Of a DNA stretch of 64,000 nt, positions 30,560 to 40,574 are shown piece after piece. The notes under the pieces were generated by a model. The model saw nothing but the letters and a program-made list of their open reading frames with translations, made no database searches and was not told where the DNA came from. Source of the stretch: Rhodococcus sp. 14-2470-1b (lineage in GTDB: Bacteria; Actinomycetota; Actinomycetes; Mycobacteriales; Mycobacteriaceae); contig NZ_NPFY01000003.1 of the NCBI RefSeq assembly GCF_002259415.1, positions 18,765 through 82,764 on the forward strand. Reading direction: 5' to 3'. The position numbers and the translations under genes were made by a program. Numbering within the stretch: the stretch's first letter is position 1; the number at the start of each line of letters is the position of its first letter.

Positions 30560-31897
30560 TCAGACCTGGCCGACCCGGCTCGCCAGATCCTCGGCGAGCC
30601 GGTTCGCCAGATCCACCTCGGCAGCTTCCACCATCACCCGCACCAGCTGCTCGGTTCCACTGGGGCGCAGCAGGACTCGCCCGGAATCACCCAGGATCCG
30701 TTCCGCCTCGGACACCGCATCCAGAACAGCCGGGGCCGACGCGACAGCGCGCTTGTCCGACACCTTCACGTTGATCAGCACCTGAGGAAGCGTCGTCATC
30801 ACCGACGCCAGGTCGGCCAAGGAACGTCCGGTCTCGGCCATCCGCCCCATCACCAGCAATGCCGTCAGAACTCCGTCGCCGGTGGTACCGAACGACGGAA
30901 TCACCACGTGGCCGCTCTGTTCGCCACCGAGCGAGAATCCGCCCGATCGCAGCTCCTCGAGAACGTACCGGTCACCGACCGCGGTGGTACGGACCGAGAT
31001 CCCTGCCTCGCGCATCGCGATGTGCAGGCCCAGGTTGCTCATCACGGTGGCGACCAGCGTGTCGTCGGTGAGGACGCCCGCGTCCTTGAGGCCGACGGCA
31101 AGGACGGCCATGATCGCGTCGCCGTCGACGATCGCACCCGACGAGTCGACGGCGAGGCACCGATCGGCGTCGCCGTCGTGTGCGATTCCCAGGTCGGCGC
31201 CGTGCTCCACGACAGCCTTCTGCAGGTCCTCCATGTGAGTCGATCCGCACCCGTCGTTGATGTTCAGACCGTCGGGGTCGGCGTTGATGGCGATCACGTC
31301 GGCACCTGCCTGCGCATAGATCGCGGGTGCAACCACCGAGGCCGCCCCGTGCGCACAGTCGACGACAACGGTCAGCCCGTCGAGACGATGAGTCGACGCA
31401 CGTCCGACGTGCGCGATGTACCGACCCGCGGCGTCCGACGATACGCGGACGCGGCCGATACCCGGCCCCGTCGGCGCGGCGCCCTGCAGGTCGCCTGCGA
31501 TGTGCGCTTCGATTCGATCCTCGACATCGTCGTCGAGCTTGTGGCCGCCCGCAGCGAAGATCTTGATTCCGTTGTCCGGCATGGGATTGTGCGACGCCGA
31601 GATCATCACACCGAGTGCGGCACCGAGGTCTGCGGTGAGGAATGCGACTGCGGGCGTGGGAAGAACCCCGACGTCGACGACGTCCACTCCGGACGCCGTG
31701 AGCCCGGCAGTGACTGCAGCGGTGAGCATTTCACCGCTCGCACGAGGATCACGTCCTACCACCGCGACGGGAGTCGTACCCGGCGAGCTGGGCGCGAGAA
31801 CAGCGGCCGCAGCCTTGGCCACCTTCAACGCCAACTCGGGGGTAAGCAGGTCGTTCGCCAGCCCCCGTACTCCGTCGGTACCGAACAGTCGAGTCAT
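30560..31897 (-). CDS. glmM: Phosphoglucosamine mutase
   Basis: GlmM isomerises glucosamine-6-phosphate to glucosamine-1-phosphate for UDP-GlcNAc synthesis. The 445-residue protein starts [16 protein letters not shown], has the phosphoserine loop [14 protein letters not shown] with Ser102, the metal-binding DGDADR in [13 protein letters not shown] near 240, and the sugar loop GEQSGH near 324. The C-terminus has the phosphate-binding [11 protein letters not shown]. The open frame extends 96 bases further upstream toward the rpsI terminator, but the family start is here. Confidence 0.97.
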   Translation of the reverse strand: MTRLFGTDGVRGLANDLLTPELALKVAKAAAAVLAPSSPGTTPVAVVGRDPRASGEMLTAAVTAGLTASGVDVVDVGVLPTPAVAFLTADLGAALGVMISASHNPMPDNGIKIFAAGGHKLDDDVEDRIEAHIAGDLQGAAPTGPGIGRVRVSSDAAGRYIAHVGRASTHRLDGLTVVVDCAHGAASVVAPAIYAQAGADVIAINADPDGLNINDGCGSTHMEDLQKAVVEHGADLGIAHDGDADRCLAVDSSGAIVDGDAIMAVLAVGLKDAGVLTDDTLVATVMSNLGLHIAMREAGISVRTTAVGDRYVLEELRSGGFSLGGEQSGHVVIPSFGTTGDGVLTALLVMGRMAETGRSLADLASVMTTLPQVLINVKVSDKRAVASAPAVLDAVSEAERILGDSGRVLLRPSGTEQLVRVMVEAAEVDLANRLAEDLASRVGQV

Positions 31898-31978
31898 GCG
31901 GGCATGTCCCCCTTCGCCGAAACGAGCATGCGGTCGCTCCGCAGGCTCCGCTCGAATGTAGAACTGTCGAACAAACGC

Positions 31979-32022
31979 CGCGAGGGCAGGCATCCGATAC
32001 TTCGTGGACGCCTGCCCTCGCG
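31979..32022 (-). terminator. Terminator of the rplM-rpsI operon
   Basis: Perfect 13-bp arms (31979-31991 and 32010-32022) are followed on the minus strand by a T-rich stretch GTTTGTTCG. It lies 20 bp after the rpsI stop. Confidence 0.82.
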
Positions 32023-32041
32023 GGTAGAACTGTGCGGCGCG

Positions 32042-32578
32042 TCAGCGCTTGGAGTACTGCGACGCCTTACGTGCCTTCTTCAGGCCGTACTTCTTACGCT
32101 CGACTGCACGAGCATCACGCGTGAGGAAGCCGGCAGCCTTCAGCGGCGGGCGATCCTCGGGGGTGACCTCGATCAGGGCGCGAGAGATGGCCAGACGCAG
32201 CGCGCCTGCCTGTCCGGACGGTCCGCCACCGTGCAGCAGTGCAACGATGTCGAAGGACTCCGCGCGATCGACGAGCACCAGCGGAGCCTTGATGAGCTGC
32301 TGGTGAACCTTGTTCGGGAAGTAGTCCTCGAGGCTGCGGCCGTTGAGCTTGAATCCGCCGGTGCCCGGAGCGAACCGGACCCGAGCGACAGCTTCCTTAC
32401 GACGGCCGACGGTCTGAACCGGGCGATCGAACAGGATGGGCGCGGGAGCCGCGGCAGCTGCCTCGATCTCCTCGGCGACCTCGGGCTCTTCCACGGAGAC
32501 GAACTCGTCCGCGGCGATCTCCACTGCCTCTTCTGGGATTTCCTGCGACGTCACGTCATTTCCCTCCGGCGCCGTCAC
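32042..32578 (-). CDS. rpsI: 30S ribosomal protein S9
   Basis: S9 sits in the small-subunit head with its tail reaching the P-site tRNA. The 178-residue protein has an acidic N-terminal extension of about 45 residues, then the S9 fold from [14 protein letters not shown] and ends [12 protein letters not shown], the conserved tail. It overlaps rplM by four bases (GTGA). Confidence 0.97.
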   Translation of the reverse strand: MTAPEGNDVTSQEIPEEAVEIAADEFVSVEEPEVAEEIEAAAAAPAPILFDRPVQTVGRRKEAVARVRFAPGTGGFKLNGRSLEDYFPNKVHQQLIKAPLVLVDRAESFDIVALLHGGGPSGQAGALRLAISRALIEVTPEDRPPLKAAGFLTRDARAVERKKYGLKKARKASQYSKR

Positions 32579-33018
32579 TGGGACACCTGCTTGATCTCGA
32601 ACGGAACGGGCTGCTGAGCTGCGTGCGGGTGGTTCGGTCCCGCGTACACCTTGAGCTTGCCCGCGATTGCATTACCGAGCTTGTTCTTGGGGATCATGCC
32701 TTTGACGGCCTTCTCCACGAGACGGTCGGGGTTGTTCTCCAACACCTGACGAGTCGAACGCGACTTCAGTCCGCCCGGGTGGCCGGAGTGGTGGTGGTGG
32801 AACTTGCCGTCGAGCTTGTTACCACTGATGGCAACCTTCTCGGCGTTGACGATGATGACGAAATCGCCACCGTCGACGTTGGGTGCGTAGGTCGGCTTGT
32901 GCTTGCCGCGCAGCAGAGTCGCGGCCTGGACGGCAAGGCGTCCGAGCACGACGTCCGTGGCGTCGATCACATGCCAAGTCCGGGTGGTGTCCCCGGCCTT
33001 CGGGCTGTATGTAGACAC
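32575..33018 (-). CDS. rplM: 50S ribosomal protein L13
   Basis: L13 is an early assembly protein of the large subunit. The 147-residue protein is of normal length, with [28 protein letters not shown] near 14-41 and the conserved [15 protein letters not shown] near 100. The start is GTG 33018. It forms an operon with rpsI; a 192-bp leader region lies between it and the DksA-type gene. Confidence 0.97.
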   Translation of the reverse strand: MSTYSPKAGDTTRTWHVIDATDVVLGRLAVQAATLLRGKHKPTYAPNVDGGDFVIIVNAEKVAISGNKLDGKFHHHHSGHPGGLKSRSTRQVLENNPDRLVEKAVKGMIPKNKLGNAIAGKLKVYAGPNHPHAAQQPVPFEIKQVSQ

Positions 33019-33106
33019 GTAAAAGTCCTGTCTTCATGATGTCGCTGCTGGCCAAGACGTATTGATGACCTCGGCGGCCAGTTGAGACCCGAGATCAAGG
33101 AGTCGA

Positions 33107-33126
33107 CCGCGCAGCATTGTGCGCGG
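33107..33126. other. Short hairpin after the DksA-type gene
   Basis: CCGCGCA and TGCGCGG (33107-33113, 33120-33126) form a 7-bp stem around GCATTG. No T-tract follows on the minus strand, so it is at most a weak terminator or part of the rplM leader. Confidence 0.35.
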
Positions 33127-33210
33127 CGTTCCCATACACGCCAACGAAGGACGATACCGGCTGCGTGGCCCCCAGGTCAAAACGCCCGACGACCAGGAGG
33201 CGCGCCCGAC

Positions 33211-33555
33211 TCACCGTGCACGGACACACCGGATACAACGGCGGGCCGCGGGGAGTGCGTCCAGACGCGCGTCGGCGATGCTTTCTCCGCACCGTTCGCA
33301 GGTCCCGTAGGTGCCGGACGCCACGCGTTCCGTGGCTGCATCGAGTTCGCGCAACTCCAGTTCCGCATCGCGGGCCAGCGACGCGACCGTTGCACGCTCG
33401 AACGCGATGGTCGAACCCTCCGGGTCGTGTTCGTCGTCGTCGGTGGACCACCGTGAGCCCTCGACGATCGCGGCGAACTGAGACCGCAGCGACGCCAGCC
33501 GAGCAGCGACGACCGACCTGGCCTCCTCGATCCTCCTGCCCAGCTGATCCGTCAT
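33211..33555 (-). CDS. DksA/TraR-type C4 zinc-finger protein
   Basis: The 114-residue protein has a helical coiled-coil part (residues about 1-75) and a C-terminal C4 zinc finger, CERCGESIADARLDALPAARRCIRC. DksA-family proteins bind the RNA polymerase secondary channel and modulate transcription; the coiled-coil tip residues cannot be confirmed here. I start at ATG 33555; the longer frame from 33621 adds residues unlike the family. It lies between esxT and rplM on the same strand. Confidence 0.82.
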   Translation of the reverse strand: MTDQLGRRIEEARSVVAARLASLRSQFAAIVEGSRWSTDDDEHDPEGSTIAFERATVASLARDAELELRELDAATERVASGTYGTCERCGESIADARLDALPAARRCIRCVRAR

Positions 33556-33624
33556 GCGGTCCAGTGAACATCGCGCGGCGTCCGATGGAAACCCCGGCGT
33601 CACCGACAGTCCGGCGCACACGCA

Positions 33625-33661
33625 ATTCGGCCCCGAAGTCGCGAGGACGTCGGGGCCGAAT
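33625..33661 (-). terminator. Terminator after esxT
   Basis: ATTCGGCCCCGA (33625-33636) and TCGGGGCCGAAT (33650-33661) pair perfectly over 12 bp with a 13-base loop, directly after the esxT stop. There is no strong T-run on the minus strand. Confidence 0.7.
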
Positions 33662-33673
33662 GGACGACGAAGA

Positions 33674-33967
33674 TCAGGAGAAGCGCGCGCGGTTGGCCGC
33701 TTCCTGCTCCTGCATCCGCTGGTTGCCGGAGTTCACCGCGCCGATCAGGCTCTGCAGAACGCCGTTGAGTTCGGCCTGCGCAGCGTTCCACTCGTTCTGC
33801 TTGACCTGGTACTGATCGGAGTCTGCACCCTGCCACGTCGCGACGAGCGGCTGGATGGACGACTTGACGTCGTCGAGCTTCTCGTTGAGCTGCGACCACT
33901 TGGTGGTCATACCGCCGGCCAGATCGCCGATCGCACCGAAGTTGTACTTGATTTCACCGCTGGTCAT
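33674..33967 (-). CDS. esxT: WXG100 protein EsxT
   Basis: The 97-residue protein is a classic WXG100 helical hairpin with the turn WQG at W45-Q46-G47. It has no signal peptide and forms a heterodimer partner, exported by ESX-4. The start MTSGEIKYNFGAIGDLAGGM is typical. It follows esxU by 79 bp and precedes the terminator, which matches the order esxU-esxT in the mycobacterial ESX-4 operon. Confidence 0.93.
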   Translation of the reverse strand: MTSGEIKYNFGAIGDLAGGMTTKWSQLNEKLDDVKSSIQPLVATWQGADSDQYQVKQNEWNAAQAELNGVLQSLIGAVNSGNQRMQEQEAANRARFS

Positions 33968-34046
33968 CGTTTCCTCGCATTCGTGTCCATCGACTTCAGG
34001 CCGACGAGTTGATTGGTCCGTACGTTCGAGAGCCGAGCGCGAGCGA

Positions 34047-34355
34047 TCAGAGGTTCAAGCTGCTCGCGACGGAGTTGAGCTGAGACGTGTTGTCCTGCTC
34101 CGACTGGTCGTACTGCACACCACTGGTCTTGATCGACTCCCCGATGCCGGACAGAGCGTTTTCCAGCCTGTTGGCGCTGGAATCCCAGTTGGTCATGACC
34201 TGGGCGAATGTCGTCGATGCCGAACCCTGCCAGATGCCGGACGCCGCGTGGTTCACATCGCCGCGCAGCGCGGACAGCAGATCGTGAATTTCGCCTCGCA
34301 GGCCGTCGACCTTTGCAGACACTGCGAGCATGGTCTGAATATCGGTTTGTGCCAT
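34047..34355 (-). CDS. esxU: WXG100 protein EsxU
   Basis: The 102-residue WXG100 protein has its turn IWQG at W42-Q43-G44. A YDQSE sequence in the second half fits the YxxxD/E export signal that EccC recognises. It is the likely partner of EsxT. I start at ATG 34355 (MAQTDIQTMLAVS); an upstream in-frame start at 34424 adds residues unlike this family. Confidence 0.93.
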   Translation of the reverse strand: MAQTDIQTMLAVSAKVDGLRGEIHDLLSALRGDVNHAASGIWQGSASTTFAQVMTNWDSSANRLENALSGIGESIKTSGVQYDQSEQDNTSQLNSVASSLNL

Positions 34356-34519
34356 GTCGACCCCTTCGTGTTCATCGGTGTCGAGCACCCTGGTGAATGC
34401 TCGGTCGAGGCACCGGTTCGCCATGGCGTACCAGCAGATCTCCCCCTACATCTGATTGGACGCACCCGGTCGGTGGTTCGGTTCCATCGGATCCGAAGAA
34501 TCTTCGAACCGGTCGCGAA

Positions 34520-36340
34520 TTACCGAGCCGGTGAAACGGACAGGCTCGACACCGCCCGCGCACAGTCGTCGATCAACGCGTCCGCGAAACCCGCTGAACT
34601 CTGGCATCCGATGCTGACCTGCAGCCCGCCGTCGACGAAGACGTGCCACTGCACCGTCGACCCGTCAGGCGGATTCTCCACGTACGAGATTCCCACTCGC
34701 TCACCGAAATCCGTCGCGGCGGTGAAATCCACGATCGACCCGTCGTCGCTGCGTGCGTCGAGTTGTCGCTGCAGATCCTCGGCCACCGAATCCAACGATG
34801 CACCCGGTGTCAGTTCCGTCGACGAGAGGACGATCCGCCGCTCGGGAAAGTCCGGCGGTATCAACAGAAGTCGCGTCTGCTCGCTGCGCGTCGTCCAGGT
34901 CGCAGGCCCGGCGATACTGGCTCTCCCGAACTCCGACCGTGAGACCGGCTCCGGCGTCGACTCGGGCGTCGATTGCTCGGTGGCCCGAGCCGTCGATCCG
35001 GCTACCGGCGGCTCGGATGTCGGGGCCGCAGCCGGGATCGGTTCGGCGGAAGCAGGCTGGGCGGAAGCAGGCTGCGCGGAAGCAGGCTGCGCGGATGCAG
35101 GCTGGGCGGGGGGCGCAGGTTTTTCCAACCGGAACACGAAGAACACCAACCCGCCGAGAAGGAAGACGAGAGCCAGCGCGCCGAGAGCCAGCGCGGGAAC
35201 ACGGCGCGTCGGAGGCGGCGGCGCGGTCGCCTCGTTCAACCACGCCGCGGCTCGGCCCGACGGCACCGGCGGGTTCACCGTGGGATCCGATCGAAGGTCA
35301 CCGGTCCCCACCTCCCCGCGCACCCCCGCCGCGTAGATGTCTGCTGCGAACGGACTGGCCCAGTCGTGGGCGCCCACGGCCGGCTCGTAGTCCGAGCCCG
35401 CGTCTGCCGAACGGTACGAATCCCCTGGTGCGTCGCCCGGATCCGACAGTCCGACGGCGGACGCCATCGATCGAACGACAGTCAGCCCCGTCGCACGGTG
35501 CATCCGGTACGCGTGCAGGTCGTCCGACGCTGCCTCGCCGACACCGGGTCCGGTGAGCCCAGGCAGAATGGGTTCGTCTCCTGTCGTCGCGAGGACGAAC
35601 ACGTCGACTCGTCCACGCCTGGGTTCAGCCGCGACGAGAGCAGACACGCGATCGAGAACGGACCGGCTCGCGGTGGCGTCTACATCGATGTCTCTGCTTC
35701 CCACTGCGTCCCAACGCACATCCCGAACGTAACCGTGTGGCTGCCCGTGCACCCCCGCCTCGTCTCGCCGCCGATCGAGACCGATGACGACCGAGCTCAG
35801 GTCGTCGATCTCGACGACCACGGCATACTCGGGGGCACGCTCTCCGAGCGATCGAACGACCGCCGTCGCGGAGTCGAGCACCGTGACCTCGCCGGCCGAG
35901 GAACGGACGGCTCGCCGTACCACGTCGCGGCGGACGTCACCCCACGCCGACGGACACGCGATCTCGAGCAGGTCCACGTGACCCACGACGCCGGATCGTG
36001 CGAGTGCGTCGCCCACGATTCCGCCGAACACGCGAGCGGTGGAAACTACGGTCGATCCGACGAGCAGCGCGTCGTCGTCGACGAACGACCACGGTCGCCG
36101 CTCGGTCTCGGAGACGACCCCCGCGTGCTCGGCTGCCGCGTCCTGCAGATCGGAACGCAGGAAGAGCAGGGTGCCCGCGTCCATCGTCAACGCGATGTCG
36201 AACCTGCTGCACCGCACTCCGCCCGCAGAACTCACCAGCACGGACACACAATCCTCACCCAGGTGAACCGCGGCGTAGGTTCCAGCGGACTCGGCTCGCT
36301 GCACACTCAGGCCGGGCACACTCAGGCCGGGCACAGTCAT
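34520..36340 (-). CDS. Type VII secretion-associated actin-fold membrane protein
   Basis: The 606-residue protein matches the ESX-4 gene family that lies between eccC and esxU. Residues 20-300 look like an actin/Hsp70-type fold (YAAVHLGEDCVSVLVSSAGG, DLLEIACPSAWGDVRRDVVRRA, YAVVVEIDDLSSVVIGL), although the nucleotide motifs are weak. A membrane span lies at about 381-404, then four QPASA repeats and a C-terminal globular domain (about 450-606) with two cysteines that may form a disulphide (GCQSSAGFADALIDDCA). The ATG overlaps the eccC stop (ATGA). The gene begins with a duplicated CCCGGCCTGAGTGTG. Confidence 0.85.
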   Translation of the reverse strand: MTVPGLSVPGLSVQRAESAGTYAAVHLGEDCVSVLVSSAGGVRCSRFDIALTMDAGTLLFLRSDLQDAAAEHAGVVSETERRPWSFVDDDALLVGSTVVSTARVFGGIVGDALARSGVVGHVDLLEIACPSAWGDVRRDVVRRAVRSSAGEVTVLDSATAVVRSLGERAPEYAVVVEIDDLSSVVIGLDRRRDEAGVHGQPHGYVRDVRWDAVGSRDIDVDATASRSVLDRVSALVAAEPRRGRVDVFVLATTGDEPILPGLTGPGVGEAASDDLHAYRMHRATGLTVVRSMASAVGLSDPGDAPGDSYRSADAGSDYEPAVGAHDWASPFAADIYAAGVRGEVGTGDLRSDPTVNPPVPSGRAAAWLNEATAPPPPTRRVPALALGALALVFLLGGLVFFVFRLEKPAPPAQPASAQPASAQPASAQPASAEPIPAAAPTSEPPVAGSTARATEQSTPESTPEPVSRSEFGRASIAGPATWTTRSEQTRLLLIPPDFPERRIVLSSTELTPGASLDSVAEDLQRQLDARSDDGSIVDFTAATDFGERVGISYVENPPDGSTVQWHVFVDGGLQVSIGCQSSAGFADALIDDCARAVSSLSVSPAR

Positions 36341-39300
36341 GCCGGGGACCAGGCCAGTTGCACGAGCGACTGTCCACGCCGGTCCACCAACATCCCCCGC
36401 CCCGGCGGCATCGGCGACGGCTTGACCGTTCCGACGAGGTTGCCCTCGTCGCGAGATCCGCTCATCACCAATCCCGGTGACACGAGATCGCGTATCCGTG
36501 AGATCACCGGGTCGTACATCGTCCGCGAGGCTCCACCGGACCGCCGCGCGACGACGAGGTGCAGGCCGATGTCTCGGGCGTGCGGAAGGTATTCCGTCAA
36601 CGGCGTCAGGGGATTTCCCGACGCGGTGGCCACGAGATCGTAATCGTCGACGATCACGAAGATTTCCGGCCCGGTCCACCACGACCGTTCGCGAAGTTGC
36701 TGTGACGTGACGTCCGGGCCTGGCATGCGTTCGGCCAGTTTTGACGCCAACTCGGTCATCATCGTGTTCAGAACCGGCTGCGACGCGGCGTATCCGGCCA
36801 GATGATCGGTGTCCACCAGTCCGAGCATCGTCCGTCGATAGTCCGCGAAGATGATCTTGACTTGCTGGGGCGTGTTCGCTTCCACGAGTGAGGAGCTGAT
36901 GGACTTCAGCAACGACGTCTTTCCGCATTCGGTGTCTCCGAACACGAGGAAGTGGGCTTGCTCGGCGAAGTCGATCGCGACGGGTTTCAGTTCGGCCTCG
37001 TCGATGCCGAGCGGAACCCACAGCTCCGCGACCTCGCCGCGCGCCCGCGGCCATCGACCGACCAGTACCCGCCTGAGGTCCGCGAGGGGCAAGCTGTCCG
37101 GAAGCATGCGTACGGCAGGAGCGGCTCTGTCACCGTATCGAGCCGAAACACTGCGCAGCGCAGCGGTGATCCCTGCGCCCAAATCCGTGGTCGACGACGC
37201 ACCGTCGAGGCGCGGTAGGCCGATCAGCAGGTGCAGCCCGTCCTTCGTGATTCCACGGCCGGGCCTGTTCTCCGGCACCCTGGCCGCCTTGACCCGTCCG
37301 AACTCCGAGTCCGATGCGTCACCGAGACGGAGCTCGATTCGAGTACCGATCAGGTCCTTCGTCGCGGGTCGGATCTCGGCCCACCGCGTCGCGGTGACGA
37401 CGAGATGGACGCCGTACGACAACCCCTGCGCGGCGACGGCGGCGAGCTGTTGCTCCAGTGGCTCGAAATCCGTTCTGATGCTTCCCCACCCGTCGATGAC
37501 CAGAAACACGTCTCCGAACGAATCCTCGGGGTCGACGGGGTGCTCGGTCCGTCGGCGTCTGAATTCGGCCATCGAATCGATACCCCGTTGGCGAAACAGA
37601 CGCTCACGGCGACTGATCACCGACGTCACCTCCGCGACCGTGCGACGAACGCGATCGACGTCGAGCCTGCTCGCCGTCGAGCCCACATGAGGGAGGTCGA
37701 TCAAAGCGTTGAGGGTTCCCCCACCGAAGTCGAGGCAGTAGAACTGAACTTGCTCCGGGGTGTGCGTCGAAGCCATGGACATGATCAGAGTGCGTACCGC
37801 GGTCGACTTTCCGGTTTGCGGACCACCGACGATCGCCAGATGCCCCTGTGCCCCGGACAGGTCGACCTGCAGGAGGTCTCGGCGCTGATCGAACGGCCTG
37901 TCGACGATGCCGATCGGTGCCCGCAGCGTCGCCGGTCGCTGTGCGAGCGCCGCCGGATCCGCGGCTCCGACCAGGCTGTCGAGCGCGGGCGACCGGTCGA
38001 GCGGAGGGAGCCAGACATCGTGGGCCGGGTTACCGTGCCCGCGAACACGTTCGACGACGACGTCCAGAACCGTACGTGCGTCCTGAGCGTCGTCCACGCT
38101 CCTGGCGCCGTCCGCCTGGAGGTCCGCGGTGTCGACGGGGTGCGTTTGCTCCAGCTCGCGCGTCCGGTCGCCGGGGGAAACCGGTACGGGGAACGCACCG
38201 AACAGCTTCGGAACGATGTCGACGTCCGAACGTCCGGTCACCTGACGTGCCGTGCGCGGACGAACGTACGGACCCGACACGTAGGACGCCGCGAACCGCA
38301 TGATCTCGGCAGAGTCGCACTTGAGATACCCCGCGCCGGGTTGCGCCGGCAAATGGTACGCGTCGGGAACCCCCAGGACCGTCCGAGACTCGTTCGCCGA
38401 GAACGTCTTCAATCCGATCCGGTACGACAAGTGGCTGTCCAGCCCGCGAAGCTTGCCTTCTTCGAGTCGCTGGCTGGCCAGCAACAGGTGCATGTGCAGC
38501 GATCGACCGAGACGTCCGATGGCGACGAAGAGGTCGGCGAATTCCGGCTGCTGACTGAGCAATTCCGAGAATTCGTCGACGACGATGAACAGTGCGGGCA
38601 TCGGCGCCAGGGCCGCGCCGGACGACCGAGCTTTCTCGTAGTCCGTGACGTTGGCGAAGTTACCGGCGTCTCGGAGGAGTTCCTGACGGCGGTTCATCTC
38701 ACCGGCCAGCGCATCCTTCATCCGGTCCACTAGCGCCAGGTCGTCGGACAAGTTGGTGATCACGGCGGCCACGTGCGGCGCGTCCTCGAGCCCGGCGAAC
38801 GTCGCGCCACCCTTGAAGTCGACGAGGACCAGGTTCAACTGATCCGGGGAGTGGGTAGCCACCAACCCCAGGACCAACGTCCGCAGAAATTCCGATTTTC
38901 CCGATCCCGTCGCACCGATGCACAGTCCGTGCGGACCCATGCCGTTCTCCGCGGATTCCTTCAGGTCGATCTCGACCGCGCTCCCGTCGGGCGCGACGCC
39001 TATCGGCACTCGCAGCCGGTCGCGGCCACGTCTCGGCGTCCACACACGCATCGGATCGAGGTCACCGACATCGGAGATCGCGAGCAGTCGGTTCCATGTC
39101 GATATCGACTCACCCTCGTCGACGGTGACGTCGCTGTGCCGAGCTGACGTCGTACGAAAGGGGGACAGCCGGCGCGCCACCGTTTCCGCTGCTGCGACAC
39201 TCAGCATGTCCGCCTGCCCGAAAACCTCGACGCCGGGTCCGCTGACCGCACCCACTGTTCCGTTCTCGGTGACGAGCCGCAGCCCTCGACTGGACGCGAG

Positions 39301-40356
39301 CGACGTCGCGAATCCGGAGAGATCCAGCACCGTGACCGCCTCCAGCCCGGTTCGTGTCACGTCGGTGCCACTGTTGTCCAGCAGTCCCCCGTCGACGACG
39401 ATCACGATGTGCGCCACACCCGATGTCGCCGGGGCTCCACGCGTGAACTTGTTCCGCAGCGAAAGCTGTTCGCCCAGCGCACCTTCGAGTTCCAGGAACG
39501 AGCCGTAGATCATCCGAGCGCTGCCGACCCCGTCTTCGAGAAGCTCGTGCTGGGCGTGCGGAAGCCACTTGATCCAATCCCAGTGCATCACCGTGTCCGG
39601 CCCGCACACCACTGCGATCCGCACCTGATCCGGGTCGTGGAAAGAGCACAGTGACGCGACCATCGCACGCACCGTCGCTCGGGCAGCGGCGCGGTCTCCG
39701 GTGAGCGAGATCGCCGCGAATCCGCGCAGCGACACTGCCGTCGGCAGATCGTTCACGACCGAATGCGCACGCACGAAGCGTCGAAGGGATACCGCCGACA
39801 CCGGCTCCAGTTCCTCGACCGGGCCGGTTTCCGGTGGCACGAGCCGGGTGGCCAATCTCTGCGCGCCGCGGCCGATCCGCACGTGAACGAAATCCGGGTC
39901 CGCGGTGCGGCGTTCCCACATTCGGTGAGTTCCGGCGAACGACCAGAGGACGGAAGGATCGGGGTGTGACCACTCGAGGGCTGTACGCTGCGCGTCGGCC
40001 GTGACGCGCACGTCCTTGCGCAACTGGTCCAGGTAACGCAGGTAATCCTTGCGATCCTCGTTCGCCTCGGCGGTCCGCGCGCCGCCGCCTTTTCCTCCGC
40101 CCGCGACCATCCCCAGCATCGATACGAGCATCATTGCCGGAAACATCAGCATCATCGGGTTCGCAGCCATGCCCGAGGTGAACATCAATGCGACCATGCC
40201 TACCATCGCCGCCACCATGACCACGGGCATGAGCTTCATCAACAGATTTCCGGGGACGATCCGAGGAATTTCCGGTGGCGCCTGCAGCGTCACCTCGCCA
40301 CCCGGCGTTCTCGGCACCGGACGACGGGCACCACGAACGAAACGAACCGTACTCAC
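36337..40356 (-). CDS. eccC4: ESX-4 type VII secretion ATPase EccC
   Basis: EccC is the FtsK/SpoIIIE-type motor that powers export of Esx substrates. The 1339-residue protein has two membrane spans at about 40-62 and 64-84, then three ATPase domains with Walker A motifs GATGSGKS (481-488), GGPQTGKS (844-851) and GDTECGKT (1140-1147). Walker B is intact in domain 1 (IVVDEF, 591-596) but reads LVIDGW in domain 2, lacking the catalytic Glu. This fits the known picture in which domain 1 is the main active site. The GTG start 40356 gives MSTVRFVRGARRPVPRTPGGE-like family sequence. Confidence 0.97.
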   Translation of the reverse strand: MSTVRFVRGARRPVPRTPGGEVTLQAPPEIPRIVPGNLLMKLMPVVMVAAMVGMVALMFTSGMAANPMMLMFPAMMLVSMLGMVAGGGKGGGARTAEANEDRKDYLRYLDQLRKDVRVTADAQRTALEWSHPDPSVLWSFAGTHRMWERRTADPDFVHVRIGRGAQRLATRLVPPETGPVEELEPVSAVSLRRFVRAHSVVNDLPTAVSLRGFAAISLTGDRAAARATVRAMVASLCSFHDPDQVRIAVVCGPDTVMHWDWIKWLPHAQHELLEDGVGSARMIYGSFLELEGALGEQLSLRNKFTRGAPATSGVAHIVIVVDGGLLDNSGTDVTRTGLEAVTVLDLSGFATSLASSRGLRLVTENGTVGAVSGPGVEVFGQADMLSVAAAETVARRLSPFRTTSARHSDVTVDEGESISTWNRLLAISDVGDLDPMRVWTPRRGRDRLRVPIGVAPDGSAVEIDLKESAENGMGPHGLCIGATGSGKSEFLRTLVLGLVATHSPDQLNLVLVDFKGGATFAGLEDAPHVAAVITNLSDDLALVDRMKDALAGEMNRRQELLRDAGNFANVTDYEKARSSGAALAPMPALFIVVDEFSELLSQQPEFADLFVAIGRLGRSLHMHLLLASQRLEEGKLRGLDSHLSYRIGLKTFSANESRTVLGVPDAYHLPAQPGAGYLKCDSAEIMRFAASYVSGPYVRPRTARQVTGRSDVDIVPKLFGAFPVPVSPGDRTRELEQTHPVDTADLQADGARSVDDAQDARTVLDVVVERVRGHGNPAHDVWLPPLDRSPALDSLVGAADPAALAQRPATLRAPIGIVDRPFDQRRDLLQVDLSGAQGHLAIVGGPQTGKSTAVRTLIMSMASTHTPEQVQFYCLDFGGGTLNALIDLPHVGSTASRLDVDRVRRTVAEVTSVISRRERLFRQRGIDSMAEFRRRRTEHPVDPEDSFGDVFLVIDGWGSIRTDFEPLEQQLAAVAAQGLSYGVHLVVTATRWAEIRPATKDLIGTRIELRLGDASDSEFGRVKAARVPENRPGRGITKDGLHLLIGLPRLDGASSTTDLGAGITAALRSVSARYGDRAAPAVRMLPDSLPLADLRRVLVGRWPRARGEVAELWVPLGIDEAELKPVAIDFAEQAHFLVFGDTECGKTSLLKSISSSLVEANTPQQVKIIFADYRRTMLGLVDTDHLAGYAASQPVLNTMMTELASKLAERMPGPDVTSQQLRERSWWTGPEIFVIVDDYDLVATASGNPLTPLTEYLPHARDIGLHLVVARRSGGASRTMYDPVISRIRDLVSPGLVMSGSRDEGNLVGTVKPSPMPPGRGMLVDRRGQSLVQLAWSPA

Positions 40357-40574
40357 GCTGCTGCCCCCACCGTCTCGCGCTGTCCCCCGACACCGAGGCC
40401 GCGCTCGTTCCCAGGCGAGAGCGACTCCGGCCCGAAGGCTAACGCATGCGCGCACCGTGAGCCAGCCCTCGCCTCGGGCTTCGGAATAGCCCGCATCCCT
40501 CGTCGGTTGTGTTCACGAGGAGCGCCCGGTCGCTCTCGAACACGATATTTCTCGTCGAAAGGCTGGCATCGAGC

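Noticed and set aside
33019..33210. Possible L13 leader regulatory RNA ahead of rplM
   Set aside because: CTGGCC/GGCCAG pairs occur, but they do not match the known L13 leader closely enough to call.
33118..33815. Plus-strand frames over the DksA-type gene and esxT
   Set aside because: They are antisense to genes with clear motifs and lack any domain.
34520..37054. 844-codon version of the T7-associated protein
   Set aside because: The first 240 codons are antisense-like, arginine-rich and overlap eccC in another frame. The ATG at 36340 overlaps the eccC stop and fits the family.
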